Source: Poronia punctata (lineage: Eukaryota > Ascomycota > Sordariomycetes > Xylariales > Xylariaceae). Taken from it: DNA of 64,000 nucleotides. Location of the stretch: assembly GCA_022579005.1 (NCBI GenBank), contig MU401532.1, positions 1-64,000 on the forward strand, given 5' to 3'. Within the stretch, counting starts at the first letter, position 1; every line of letters starts with the position of its first letter. The position numbers and the translations under genes are program-made. Positions 47,226 to 59,008 of this stretch are shown here, piece by piece. The notes under the pieces were generated by a model. It saw only the letters and a program-made list of their open reading frames with translations. It did no database searches and had not been told where the DNA came from.

Positions 47226-49552
47226 ATTAATTTGACATAAGAACGTTCAAGCAGTTAAGAGAGGTATTCAAAGTCGGTTTGACTTGACTTATTCCTTCCA
47301 CCTACGTGTACGTGTATGTGTTGGTAGTCTGCCTACAATCCCGCTACAGAATTAGACTACATTTTTACTCGGTGCTTAAAAGAGATACGAAAGCGCGTTG
47401 GATCAAAAAGACATCTTTTTTTTTGAGAGAGAGATTCCTTATTGGGGAAGTATGAGCGGTTGGATGCCAACGCTGGAACTCTAGCTTCAAGCCTATTGGC
47501 CCGACAGAAAAGAAAAAAAGCACACGGATCTTTGGGGTAAAGTTTCCCAGCCAATGTAGCGCGAGCTGGTGGATAAACGAAAAGGCGCAACAGCTCGTGT
47601 GTCCCCCTTGCAGAGAGAGAGAGAGTCGTGGTCAACGTATCTTCCTTTGCCAGGCATACGTATTTATCTATCCTTTGTTCAGGCGGAACTGTTTGAACCT
47701 TTGTCAAGAGACAAGAGAGAGGAAAAGAACCGCGAGCCGAACCTCAGTTGCGATCACGATGGCCCTTGCGCTGATACCTTTTAGTCAACCAAGATTAGGA
47801 GGATGATAAGCTTTCTTGCAAATTCAATCCCCATCACAGAGAGGAAGCAAATGGCCAATCCCACGATCCAGTTTGGTTTAAGTGCTGGCAGATATATGGG
47901 TCGCTAGCACTGGTCTCCGTGACTGTCCAGGGGTAGACGGCTGAAGAGCACGTCCAATCTGGGGTCTATCTGTTTCACCATTTCTTGATATAGTTAGTAA
48001 GACTCGGATACTAGGCCGTGTTTGGAAAAGGTACTGTTGCAACACCCCCAGACCAAATAAATTGAGGGAAGGTGCCAGCAGCATTTGTTCTGGGGTCTGC
48101 TTGTAATACCTAGTGAACAGAGTCCAAGGGGGCCAAGCTGGTGGCTGGATGGCGGGTTGTCCACACGTTCTTATCCACTCAGCGTGTCTCGTCACAGCAT
48201 TGACGCCTATGCTTGTCGTCCTTTACCTCTGAATTGCAGGTCATATGAGACATGGTGACAAAGACATTCTGGACCACGCGTTTGTGTGTTCTCCCGGTAG
48301 TGCTCCGATACTGGGTTTGATCGATATCTGCTTGCTAACGATTATCTGATCTGCGCAGAAGAGGTTGAGTTAAGTACTCGTATGGCTGACTGGCTGAGCA
48401 GCTGCTTGATAGAACCAAGGCACGCTGGCCGGTGTCGTGTAACTCGTACCTAGCAGATATTCCCGGCTAATAGAGGTTGTGCTAGGGCCCCTTTCTTTTG
48501 CCTGGCATGTTGTGTGATTTCTTGACAAGTATATCGTCAAGGGTGGGATACCACGATCTCCAGTAGCTCGGCCGGTTGTCTTAAAGTACTTCCAACGTGG
48601 TCGATACAAGCTCAAAGCAGTTACTAAGATGCTGCACGTTTCTTAGCCTGCGCCAACCTTTGTCGTTCCTGGATCTTCTCAACTTGCGATTGGTCGCCAT
48701 CCATGGTCCACAACTATCCTCCAGGGACCCTGGTTTACCCATCCACCCTGTTTGTTCTTCATCATCTTTGCTTTCTCCCCCCCCCGAGTGCCCCGTTTGT
48801 TTGTTGGTCGGCTCGTACTGGCTCTGGCACTGGGCTCCAGTGCTACCTGACCTGACTGCCCTCACCCAACACGCAAACACTCGATATCGTTTCCTCCTCT
48901 CGAAACCATCAGGCTGTGGTTGTCACCCTACACAGGCTTATCCATCTCAATCTCGCTCGTCGCTTCACCTGTTCGGTCGGAGGAATTGTAGACGGTTCCT
49001 TTCACCTCTTGATGCTTTCTGAGCAAAACGATAATACACTAGTTCAGTGATTGCGCGACGTGCCCCATTCCAGGGGCAAGGCCAGTGCGCCTGTTCAACC
49101 TTGTATGTGTGTGTTAAGATTCAGTTTAGTCAAACATCTGCGACATAACGCCCTTCAGAACATCTGGTCTTCTAACAGTACCTTATTTGACCATCAGCAA
49201 CACACGGTCCACTCGTTTGGCAGGCCAGCTATCAAACATTAATCGCAGATCAGCGGCGTGGTTACAGCCAGGCCTCGAATGTTTTGAGAGCGACATAAAC
49301 GTTTCTAGTCGGTTTACCAGCGTGCGTTTGGCTCATCACTGGTGGCGAGCACTTCTGTCGGCTTTGAATCGGCAATAAGAGTCCGAATATCGAACTTTCA
49401 GCGCTGCTACTACTTCCGAATAGCCAGTCACGGCTGAACATGCTATGAAACTGGACTGTTTCTTAGGATCGTACCTATTTTCGCGATTATTAACTCGGCG
49501 CATGCCCCCGACGAAAGGACTGTGATACTGGGGCCATAAAATCCGACTGACG

Positions 49553-51934
49553 ATGGCGCTGCCTCAGCCACTAGTATCCCTAAGGGGCGGGTGTACTGTC
49601 GTCTTCGATAATACACTGTACGCATATACCGCGAGAGGTTTTCAGTCGCTCGAACTGGCGGAAGGAGCCGAGTGGAAAAAGCTACCAAGTGGCACGTCTG
49701 TGGAAGGAGGTGTTTGTGTAGGGTCAACACCCAAGGATACCGCGGCCGCCGGCCTGTATATTGTTGGTGGGAAGTCGCGACACGCAGACTATGCTGGCCT
49801 GCAGAAATTTACCTACTCGACGGGAAAATGGGAAAGTATAACCCCCGAGGTCCCAGTCACCAAGGATCGGGTCTACCATAGTGCAACATACCTTAACAGC
49901 ACAGGCTCGCTTCTCGTCTACTCGGGCTCGACCGAAGGAACTCCCGCTTTCTCGCAACAGACGTTCACTATTGATACATCGATCCCTTACAGCGTGCTGG
50001 CATACCAGTCTGATCTAGCACCGGCCGGCACGGCTCCTATCCTCTTGCCTTGGTCCGAGACCCAAGCTGCCCTGATTGGAGGCAATCCTTGGAACACCAA
50101 GATTGTGCTTTTTGACACGGCCGCTAATAATGATGGGATAAATGGAGGATGGGTCGACTCGGGTATTACCTTGGCCGAACCACTTCCCAAGAACACGACG
50201 CTGGTAAAAGCCGCCATCATCCAAGGCGACGACCAAAGCAGGCACTTGTACACTTTCGATCTTTCCACCTCGCCGAACACGGTTAACAGGACTATGTTGC
50301 TCGATTCCAGAGGTGCGCCGATCCCGCTAGCTGCGCCTGCTGAAACTACTTCTACAGACGAGGAGGAAGTAGTAGAACTTGCAGCCCCCTTGGGCGAGCG
50401 GGCCTTGCTAGCAAACGAATGGCCACCCTACAATTCGACATTTGCGCCCACAAGCGCGAGGACGGACTATTCGATTGCCACTAGCCCCGACGGCCTGGTG
50501 GTTCTGTCTGGCGGCGACGCTGACGACGTGCTGTGCATGTTCAATGCGAAGGCAAATACTTGGAAAGATACAAAGGCAGTGTTCGGCACCGAGTCAATTT
50601 CTACTCAGTCGACCCACACGACGGCCTCGGCCTCGTCGTCGAAAGCTACTACGGCCACGACGTCGCCGACAACTGCCACCACCAGCGCCATCACCAGCGC
50701 CATCACCAGCGCAGAGACGAGCGCTGCCGGGTCCACCGCCACCCCAGCTAGCACTCACGCGCCCGTCCCAGTAACGCCGACGTCGACGAAGCAATTTGGT
50801 CTACCACCAACTACTATTCTAGGTATAATTCTAGGTTCGCTTTTCGGATCCGCCATTATACTTGCCATATTACTTCTCCTCGTCAGGAGACGTCAGCAAA
50901 GACGGAGCTTTATCGAAGTCGGCCATGCTCGCAGGGCTAGCGGGCTACCGGACGGCAAGGACTACTTCCGTGACGATCTGGCTCAGGCATCGGGCGGCCA
51001 CTTCCGAGGACACACGCAACAGAATTCGCAAAACTCGTTTTCTTCAATCGGCATGTTCCTCGGCAGAAGCCAGAAGTCGGCTGTACAACGGAAAGGGAGT
51101 AACGAGAAGACTCGAGCGTCGGGTGATAGCGTGTATAGCAAGGACCTGAAAAATATGATTAGCCGTCCACAACAGCCGGTGACGACAACGCAGCCAAGCT
51201 TTTTGGCTCAGGGCGAAAAGATCGTCTTGCCCCCGGAGCCGGTTCAGGCCAAGCCACGGACGAGGACGACAGCGAACCGAGAAAGCGATATGCGGAGGAG
51301 CTCTGGGTGGAACCGCTACTGGTCAGGTGGAAGCGCAAGCATTCTCGGCCTCGGCAGCAACGGAAGCAAGTCGCGGCGGGATACCGAGGTGTCGGAGGCT
51401 AGCTCGCAGTACTCGGACATGCACCGCATGACGCAGGATTCTGCCACCGTCCCACCGCTACGCGTCGAGGCCGAGGGTCGGCCGTCTTTCCATCATGTGG
51501 CTTCAGGTAGTCCGACCGTGTCGCAATATGACGCCAGGCTCGGACAAGGCCAATCCGGCTTGATAGTGGAGCGCCCGGTGTCGGCAGTGTCGGCGGTATC
51601 GGCAGCATCAGCCGCGTCAGGTGTGTCGGCGGTCTCCTCCTCGGGTTATTCTAGTGGCATTCCCCCTAGTGTACATGAAGCCTGGGATTCAACGCCCAAC
51701 AAACCTTGGGGTTCAGAACGCGCACCGAACAGTGCCTATACCAACAACACCGCCGGTGAACCCTGGTATCCTACTGCCCTAGGAGCGCCCACAACGAATC
51801 GACCGCGCGTGGGTATATCGCAACAGCCTCCGTTAGCTGTGGCGTCCGTGTCGAACGATATGAGCTGGCTCAACCTGGGAGACAACGACAGAGATAACGA
51901 CAGATCTGCTAATGATGGCCGATCATATCGTTGA
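49553..51934 (+). CDS. Kelch-like single-pass membrane protein
   Basis: A single exon encodes 793 aa. Residues 1 to about 345 read as a beta-propeller of kelch type, with motifs such as LYIVGGKSRHADYAGLQKF, YHSATYLNSTGSLLVYSG and DGLVVLSGGDADDVLCMF, and several NxT/NxS sites. A Ser/Thr/Ala stalk (about 348-415) precedes one strong membrane helix (about 420-445, with GIILGSLFGSAIILAILLLL) stopped by VRRRQQRR. The cytoplasmic tail is long, Ser-rich and disordered. This suggests a cell-surface or secretory-pathway sensor or adhesion protein (inference). Similar proteins in related fungi, which I recall being mislabelled as splicing factor CLF1, also start with a PQP segment without a classical signal peptide. 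An in-frame stop lies just upstream, supporting this start. An upstream signal-peptide exon cannot be excluded. Confidence 0.85.
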   Translation: MALPQPLVSLRGGCTVVFDNTLYAYTARGFQSLELAEGAEWKKLPSGTSVEGGVCVGSTPKDTAAAGLYIVGGKSRHADYAGLQKFTYSTGKWESITPEVPVTKDRVYHSATYLNSTGSLLVYSGSTEGTPAFSQQTFTIDTSIPYSVLAYQSDLAPAGTAPILLPWSETQAALIGGNPWNTKIVLFDTAANNDGINGGWVDSGITLAEPLPKNTTLVKAAIIQGDDQSRHLYTFDLSTSPNTVNRTMLLDSRGAPIPLAAPAETTSTDEEEVVELAAPLGERALLANEWPPYNSTFAPTSARTDYSIATSPDGLVVLSGGDADDVLCMFNAKANTWKDTKAVFGTESISTQSTHTTASASSSKATTATTSPTTATTSAITSAITSAETSAAGSTATPASTHAPVPVTPTSTKQFGLPPTTILGIILGSLFGSAIILAILLLLVRRRQQRRSFIEVGHARRASGLPDGKDYFRDDLAQASGGHFRGHTQQNSQNSFSSIGMFLGRSQKSAVQRKGSNEKTRASGDSVYSKDLKNMISRPQQPVTTTQPSFLAQGEKIVLPPEPVQAKPRTRTTANRESDMRRSSGWNRYWSGGSASILGLGSNGSKSRRDTEVSEASSQYSDMHRMTQDSATVPPLRVEAEGRPSFHHVASGSPTVSQYDARLGQGQSGLIVERPVSAVSAVSAASAASGVSAVSSSGYSSGIPPSVHEAWDSTPNKPWGSERAPNSAYTNNTAGEPWYPTALGAPTTNRPRVGISQQPPLAVASVSNDMSWLNLGDNDRDNDRSANDGRSYR

Positions 51935-53023
51935 AGACGGCCAGGTTCGGTTTTCTGTTCATTATACATTTGCCAGGGACAGTGTCGTCTCTCATCACAT
52001 CTCTATTTCCGGCGTGCCGTGAAGTAATATACTACCACCAATTTGCATTGGGCTGCGCACCAAGCCTGTGTATATATGCCTGGTCCTGGATGATTATTTA
52101 TTTCCCGCTTATCTTGTCGCCCCAGGAGGGGCGTTGCATCTTGTTGCATTTTTCCTCTTTTTTTTGAACAGTCATTGATCTAGCGTCAATGGCATCCTCG
52201 AATCATCCTGTGTTTTGGAAAGAAGAGTGCCCGGCAGCGCAGGTCACTTTTTCTCATCCCTTCAGACACAATCTTTCATTTTCCTTAATATTTACGTTTG
52301 CATGATACCAAAAGACGATTATTCGTATGTCGTGAGGGAGGAGTGGGCGGATACTGGGGGGGTACTCATTGGCTTGGGCGGAAGTCCGGGGGAAAAGGAA
52401 AAAGAAAATAAGAAATATATGGAGAAAGGGAGGGAGGATAGCCGATGAGATGAGAGAGAGAAAGGAGTGCAATGCCAGCTAGCGGTTAATAGCTAATGGT
52501 CGATGGACCGGACGGTTTGTATACCATACATAATACCGTATGCTTGCTGTATGAAGAAGTGGAAGAAGTCAACAAATGAACGAGAATCGAACTCTTTTCG
52601 TCGAAAAAGATAAAAATCCCGGCCTTTTGGCTTGCTCTGTCGCATGCGGTCTTTTACATTATACGTGATTGTTTACTCTTTAAATACAAGTCAAACCTGA
52701 CCGATTACCCAGAACTTGTATTTTTAATTTTTCTTGTCTACATACACAACATACATTACTCACATTACCATTTATTCATAATCTACCTGTCCCCCGGCGT
52801 TTTCTCTCCTCCCTTCTTCTGGAACGAGGCCTGGGCCCTGTCGTTAAAACTCGTTTGATCAGGACGGACACATATAAGCAGGCTTGAATAGAACAGACTT
52901 CCATTTACGATCATCGTTTGTGAACATCCTGTTCCAAGCACCTCAGATCTTCGGCCAAAGCACCATTTATCTCGGGGGGGGGACATATTATCAGAAGTGA
53001 CATGTACCTAATAATGAAGGAAG

Positions 53024-53114
53024 CAAGCATCCACCCATCCACCCATCCATCCATCCAGTCATGTGTAAAATGTAGGTATTGTGTGTGTGTGTTTGGTTGG
53101 TTGGTTGGTTGGTG
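53024..53114. repeat. CATC and GGTT tetranucleotide runs
   Basis: A CATC/CCAT run is at about 53028-53059 and a TTGG run at about 53090-53114, with a short GT run between. It resembles the tetranucleotide set near the RNase III-like gene, 30 kb to the left. Confidence 0.8.
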
Positions 53115-53265
53115 TTGCGCTGAGCAGAGCAAAGGAAATAAATTGGGTTTCGTAAGCGGCGGGCAGGTCCGAAAAAACACATTACAAACTGAACAAGGTA
53201 TTAGGGAAAGAGAGCTAGGTAGGGGTACGTAGCTATCCGTACGGGAGGCATATTATACGTTACAA

Positions 53266-53490
53266 GAGAAAAGAAAAGAAAAGAAAAGAAAAGGAAAAAA
53301 ATTGTTGAGTGGATGAGAATCCAGACGATGGCTCAATCTCCCGGGTTTTCCCCCAATGCGTTGCGTTGTTCTGTGCATCTGCTGGAAGTTTGTAGTACAA
53401 CTACAAAAACTGCTGATATGACCACACGCACCCGAATAGAAGATGAAGCAAAGAGACAGCCCACAGAACCGAACCGAACCGAACCGAACC
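53266..53490. repeat. AAAAG and GAACC pentanucleotide runs
   Basis: An AAAAG run is at about 53268-53293 and a GAACC run at about 53467-53490, on either side of unremarkable sequence, just beyond the stop codon of the Src1-like gene. They may fall in its 3' untranslated region. Confidence 0.75.
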
Positions 53491-53571
53491 TAACCAACGC
53501 CAAAGAACACCAACCGTGCCGCCGACCCGTCTAACCCTTCCACAAATATCTTGGTCCTCCCAACAACGTCA

Positions 53572-55910
53572 TTAGTATACGGGCCGCGGCTCTTCCCACT
53601 TCTGGTGCAAAGCTGGCTCCTTGGCTGGTATAGGGGAATCCTCCGCCTTGCTGTCTTGCCCCCACGAGATGCGGCCGCTCTTCCGGCGTCTGCCGCCGCT
53701 ATCACCTGTCGTGGGCCCGATCCATTCCCAAGCCCTGCCTACCTCCCCGCTTCGACCCTCGCGTTGGCTAGTTCGAACGTTGCTGTTCTGCTCAACGACA
53801 GCTTTGACACGCTGCCAGATACGCTCTCGTTGGCGGAGAGAGTGCGTGGATCGTAGAACGTCGTCTCGCAGGTTGGGCAGGAATAGCCAAGCTTCTTCCT
53901 CGTCGTTCTCGTAGCCGCGCTCCTTCTGCTGGGCCAGACGGTCGAGGACCTGGTCCACAAGGTTGGGCACCTTGGCCGCCGCAGCTCTGTCGGCCAAGAA
54001 ACGAGCACGCCCGTAGAGCGCCGTCGCAATGAGCGCCACTACAACGCTAATTTGGAAGCGATGTCTTGCCAGTCCGAGTCGGACCGACCGTTTGGCCGCG
54101 CAGGTGAGCGGAAGGCGAGCGAGAGAGGTGGACGATAGGAAGGTGTTTGGAACGGCGCCGGAATCGGACGGTCTGTGGACATGACGGGTTCTCTGATTAG
54201 TTTGCATGCTTTAGTCAGATATGAAACTTGTCGATACGTGTGGACGCATGGGTCGCGAGTGAGCAAGGAGCAAGGAGCAGGGAGAAAAGAGATAAGAGAT
54301 AAGACGACAAGATGTAGCTTGGACGAGTCGAGGCTGGGGAAGGAAAAGACGGAATTTCTTTCGACTTACTCCTTAATCTCGACCTGTACTTCCTCACGCT
54401 GCTTGATCTCCCCAATGGCCGAACTCCAGAGATCCTCAAACTCCTGATCCGACATTTTCCGGCTCTTCTTCTTGCTAATCACCTGCTTTAGTTCCGCCTC
54501 TTCCATCGAGGGTGTGTCAACTATAGTCCCTTCTTCGTCGATCGGCGCGCGGCACTCGTATTTAGCGGTTCGCTCCCGAAGCTCCTCAATGGCCCTGTCG
54601 GCGACGGCTTTGACGCGGCGAACCTTATCTCCGTCCGCTTCGCAGGTTGGCGGAAGAGGGACAACACCGCCCAAGGAAAACGGATGGGGCTTCAGAAGAT
54701 AATCCTGTTCGCAACGGACCGAGTAATCGCTATAGCAATACGCATGTGCCGGACAAGGTTCGCACTCTGGCTCGACAGCATCTATCATGGACTGCGGAAC
54801 GCTGATCTGTTCGGGAAGGACAGATTGTGCCCACTCCGGGACATCGAACTCGGATGGGATAGAGCTCACCGTCTGCCCTACGCCACAGTAACCGACAGCA
54901 ATCTTCTCTTGGCGGTACCAGCCAGCATAGACACCCAGAACGATAATCAAGAGCATCGAGATAGGCGTCGTCTTGTTCGTCTTTTTCGCTTCGTGACTTT
55001 TCCTAGCAAGCAAAGCCGAATCACGACCGTTGATAGCCTCCTCGGCTGCGAGCTCTAGTTGCTCCTGAGGTGTGAATTCTTCTCCCGCTTCGACTACAGC
55101 TGGTTCGGGCGTCAAATACCGAGGCGTGGAAACTTTCCGTCGGACAGGCTTCGGCGTAGGCACTGCTAGCGCACTAGGAGTGTCATGAGCGTCGCCATCG
55201 TACAAGTCATAATCGTCCGTCTTCCTATAGGCGCCCTTGCTTGAACTCCTTGCTCCACGGCTTGTAGTTCTTCTGCGGTTCGATGGTGTTTTCTCTTCTA
55301 CCGCGGGCGAACTGCCACTCTGGAAAGGATTATCCGAGGTGAATACGTCAGAGGTGCGTCGGAAGAGACCGTCAGACTCTTCAGATTTGAGTTTGGGCGT
55401 AACGTCCCGTCGTGTTTTCCCAAATACCACACCACTATCTAGTTCCGGTCTTGTGTCTGTATCAGGGGATTGTAGCCGACGGCTTGTGGCTCGCGACGAG
55501 CGCTTCGATGGGCTGCTCGGGGCTGGTGGTGGCATGGGTGGCTCTAAATCAGGCTCTTCCGACTTGATTCTGGCTGATGCTTTCCGAGGAGACCGTGACC
55601 TTCGGCTGCTGATGGGCCGCGGAGGGGGCGCAAGCGCCTCATGTTCGTTTTCAAAAGGGTTGCCACTGCTGGTTGCCGAGTCGGCATCGAATATACCCAT
55701 ACTAGACCGCTTTGCGCGGGCTCTATCGGCAAGTATCTTTTTGGACTGCGGCACGATTTTCTCGTTGAAAATCTCCACTAGTTGAGCCTTCTTTGCGCTG
55801 GATGAATATGGCACATTATGAGCAACTAGGACGGATCTCAACCGTGGGATAGTCAAGCTCTTGGGATCAAACCCAGGCTGGAGATAGTCCACACTCTCCG
55901 TGTCGGACAT
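53572..55910 (-). CDS. Src1/Heh inner-nuclear-membrane protein (HeH + MSC domains)
   Basis: Two exons on the minus strand, 55910-54370 and 54172-53572, encode 713 aa. The intron is 197 nt (GTAAGT...CCACAG). The N-terminal helix-extension-helix (about 17-55, with LTIPRLRSVLVAHNVPYSSSAKK overlapping it) is the LEM-like DNA-binding fold. A long disordered Ser/Arg-rich region with NPF motifs follows. The first membrane helix is at about 317-332 (ISMLLIIVLGVYAGWY). A Cys-rich lumenal region has CEPCPAHAYCYSDYSVRC, and the second helix is at about 553-569 (QISVVVALIATALYG). The Man1-Src1 C-terminal fold ends the protein, with RVWEWIG-like AWEWIGPTTG. Src1/Heh1/Heh2 tether chromatin and rDNA to the nuclear envelope and take part in pore quality control (established in yeast). 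The annotated start is the first ATG, MSDTESVDYLQPGFD. The intron lies exactly between the two membrane helices (see findings). Confidence 0.94.
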
Positions 55911-56879
55911 TGTGACTGGAGTCGACACGAAATACGAACGACTAAAAAAGAGGTAGGCAAGTCTTTAAAACAAAGACCGCACTCCGTCGAGCAGAGTAAG
56001 AGAATGAGGTGTCGTGGTTTTGTCTTGATGGCCTCTGTTGGGGAAAGAGAAAGTGGCGCAATAGCCTCTTGGGTGTGCACGTCCCGCAAACAAACACTCG
56101 CCTCTCGGTCGGTAGCGAGGGGCTGACGAGTGGCGACCAGAGCGCTACAGTGCAGTTCAAATAAGGAAGCGCAACTGTTTAAAACCAGACTGGTAGATTA
56201 AAAATACAAACTTCGCATCTGGCGATGGTATACGTATATGAGTATCACCCCCAGTGAGAAACAAGATGGGAAGTTGAGACAAAAATGCGGAGGAAGAAGC
56301 GACAGTGGCGAACTTTTGTCACTATGTTGACCAAGAGAACACGCCGCAAAATAACCTGGAATTTCAAGTACTCGTAGGGATTAGATTGTTGCTACGTTTG
56401 AGCTAAAAGTGCCTACTGGTTGTAGTGGCAACCAAGCTAGACTAACCCATTATAGAGGACCTACCAAAGCGGGTAAGTCGCATTGTACGAGTACGTACTA
56501 CACACCTATCTAATGTACGTAATCACCTATTACTCGTAGGTATCTGATCCATGTGTAGGGTAGTCTAGGGGTGCTTCTTCTCTGGCAAATAAAGCACGAC
56601 TCGGTACTCGTAGGTAGGCAGGTGGTCTACTCGTATGGTACACACCTAGTCACTCTAGTCTAGCTCAACTCGGCATACATTGTAGAACACAATAATCAAT
56701 ATATATTCTTGACGGCGCCGGCTATCATCAGGCATAACGGCCCATACCCGATACCCATCCCCTTTACCTATTCAATGACTGTTACTTTACGCAATGGAAC
56801 GCTTCATTACAAAAACTGTCCGTTGTCGTAACCGGTGCCATCCCGCCATATATAGACTCATTGGAGTTCTTCTAACTCG
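55911..56879. promoter_or_regulatory. Src1-like promoter and NUC-1-like 3' region
   Basis: These 969 bp lie upstream of the Src1-like start and downstream of the NUC-1-like stop. Five TACGAGTA/TACTCGTA words cluster at 56369-56635 (56369, 56486, 56531, 56605, 56628), the densest group in the window. No ORF is supported. Confidence 0.6.
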
Positions 56880-59008
56880 TCAAGTGGTTGACCCATCGGC
56901 CTCCTTTCCTATTGTCTCCTGTAGTTTCTTTTCCGCTTCCTCCGCTCGTTTATTGGCCTCGGCCAGCTCCTTTTGGAGGTGTTTTATGTAGTCTATGGCT
57001 GATTCAACGGTGCCCGCCTTACTGGCCGAAGTGCCGGATTGCTTGCCGTCCATCATGTCTCCGCCGACACACATATCGCTATCTTCGTTGCTCGGATCTT
57101 TGGTGGCACTATTTGGAAGCAAAGCGCGTATCTCATCTATCGCAGAATTGATCCGATTCCGTCGTCCTTGCTCCGCAAGCTTATGTGATGTTCGCTTCGA
57201 AGTTAATGTTTTAGAGAGTTCGCTGGGGTAGGTTACACCGGGTATCGGGTTTCCTTCCAGAATCCTCTGATAATTAGACTTGGATGCTAAAAGCATCGAG
57301 GCTGAATCTCCGGTGGACCGGCCAGCTGCGCCTGGCAGCAATGATTTGATATGAGGAGAGATCTTCGGCAACAAAGCGGGAGAGACAGAGCTGACACTGG
57401 CCCGTTTTCTACCACCCTTCGGGGCCAACACTGGCGTTTTCTTCGAAGCAGAGGCCGCCGATAATGGGGTTATCTGAGGACTCTGTGTGGTCGAAACAGA
57501 TCGACTCGGGGATGGCAAGGGCTGCAATGGCGCCATTCTGGGAGTTTCTACGTCAGAAGACGAGTGAGACTGTTTCTGACTGGCCGTCAAGGGCGGTGCT
57601 TCCAAGCCTCCAACCGAACTGACTGCTTCCGGCAGCTCGAAATTCTCAATGTGCTCGGCACCATTGTTCTCCGCGTAGTCCTGGTCTACTGTCTGGTTTC
57701 TAGGCGAGATCCTAAAGAGGGATGCCGGCGTCGCTGGTGACGGCTTCCCTTCTAAAGTCCTGAGTAACAGTGCTGGCGTGCATTCACCGTTGGTCTGGGG
57801 GGTTAGATAGGGCGACTGCCGAGCGGAACGTGGCAGCGGAAGGGGCGGGGGCGGCATCTCCAGGGCTTCAGGAGAGGCCGAGGCGTTATCAGAAGCTTCA
57901 GACGAGAAAGAAGGGCATTCCCTCCGTCTAGATACATCTGACTTCTCAGCTACCACCTCGGCAAGCTCGCTCAGGGCTTGGGCGTTCATGGCGGGCGTGG
58001 AGGCGGGCTTTTTCTTTGGCCTTGTAATGGGAGACTGTCGTACTCTGGGTTTCCGCTTGGCTGAATTCATTTTCCGTGCCTCTTTCAGCGCGCTGTCGGG
58101 CCCTGTTGTGGTTGGAGGAGAATCGGTATCCATCCCCGCCGGTGAATTATTTGATTGACTGGTGTGGCCTGAACGAATTGCGTCGTAAAACAACACCGAG
58201 TCCGGCTGCGCATGTAGTGCTGGCGAGGTTATAGGACTAAAGTACGCACTGGGTACCATGAATTGATTGTCTACTGAAAAATGGGCATCCAGTGGGGTCA
58301 CCGCAGGCGATACCAGCGGGGTGAAGGCCATCTTTCATATGAAGGTTAGCGAGAATCGAAGATATTCGATGTTGATACACATACATCTTGACTGTCCTTC
58401 ATCTGCTGATATCCGTCAAACATACCCGTCGAGTGAACTTGGTCGTGCGAGGTATAAAAATGGCCTGCTGCCTGCATCTCAAGGCTCTGCGGTGTGGGTG
58501 GTACTATATTGTGTTTTTGTTGTTGTTGTTGCTGTTGCTGCAGTCTGCGCTGTGCATAAAAGGCGGCCTCTTCCTCTTGCAACCGCCTTCGCTCTTCCTC
58601 TATTTGGCGTTGTTGCTGTTCCAATTTCTGATGCTGAAGAAAGCGTATTTGCGCATCAATATCCAAAATGGCATTACTAGCGTTATGCTGCTGTGACTGG
58701 ACTTGGGAGGAAATGACGGCATGGGCGGACGCGGAGGCCATCGCCGACACCTGTGTTTGCACTCCCATACTACTGTGCGCAGCAATGGACACCATGTTTG
58801 TGCCGCTCATTGAGGTATCGATTTCGTTGTGGTGGCTGTGCTGCATCATCGAGGCAGGATCCATATCATGGAAGCTTGAGAAGTCAAATGGCATCCCATC
58901 GCCCGTATGGGACATCCCAATATCGAAGAACTGCTGAAAGCCATTCTCATCAGAAGAAGGCATATCCGGATCCCGCCTAGTCCACGAGCCCGTATTCATC
59001 GACCCCAT
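56880..59008 (-). CDS. NUC-1/Pho4-like bHLH phosphate-starvation regulator
   Basis: Two exons on the minus strand, 59008-58385 and 58331-56880, encode 691 aa. The 53-nt phase-0 intron (GTATGT...GAAAG, branch CTAAC) joins KDSQD to MAFTPLVSPAVTPLD, a junction I recall from NUC-1 of Neurospora. The N-terminal half is Gln/Ser/Met-rich, with a run of eight Gln (about residues 155-165) after a basic coiled stretch. The middle is Pro/Ser-rich. The bHLH lies at about 585-685. Its basic region, SKRTSHKLAEQGRRNRIN, carries the His-Glu-Arg set that reads CACGTG-type sites, and the zipper-like end is DYIKHLQKELAEANKRAEEAEKK. An acidic loop insert (SNEDSDMCVGGDMMDGKQ) lengthens helix-loop-helix, as in this family. 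NUC-1 turns on phosphatase and phosphate permease genes when phosphate is short and is controlled by a PREG/PGOV-type cyclin/CDK (established). Those partners are not in this window. Confidence 0.93.

Larger units (their letters stand above)
45494..49552. other. Intergenic region, 4 kb
   Basis: No supported gene lies here; ORFs are short and mutually overlapping. The 46.2-47.3 kb part is dense in TAGGTA/TACCTA words and holds TACGAGTA/TACTCGTA at 46592, 46951, 47027 and 47218, plus 48375 further on. A TCTA/TCTG tetranucleotide run is at 46641-46670. The stretch from about 48,600 to 49,550 is pyrimidine-rich on the plus strand and may be the leader of the kelch-like gene. Confidence 0.5.
51935..53571. 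other. Convergent 3' region with microsatellites
   Basis: This is 1.6 kb between two converging stop codons. It includes GA-rich sequence (about 52400-52470) and a group of simple repeats at 53024-53490 listed separately. No gene is supported, and short ORFs in the repeat area are translated microsatellites. Confidence 0.55.

Noticed and set aside
47357..47707. 116-codon minus-strand ORF
   Set aside because: It overlaps plus-strand ORFs of similar size and shows no domain or splice context.
49445..49530. In-frame upstream ATG as a signal-peptide exon for the kelch-like protein
   Set aside because: The frame hits a stop at about 49528, and no convincing donor-acceptor pair joins it to the main exon with a hydrophobic core.
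52575..52605. tRNA T-arm-like segment on the minus strand
   Set aside because: GAGTTCGATTCTC resembles a T arm, but the stem has a mismatch and no acceptor, D or anticodon arms can be placed around it.
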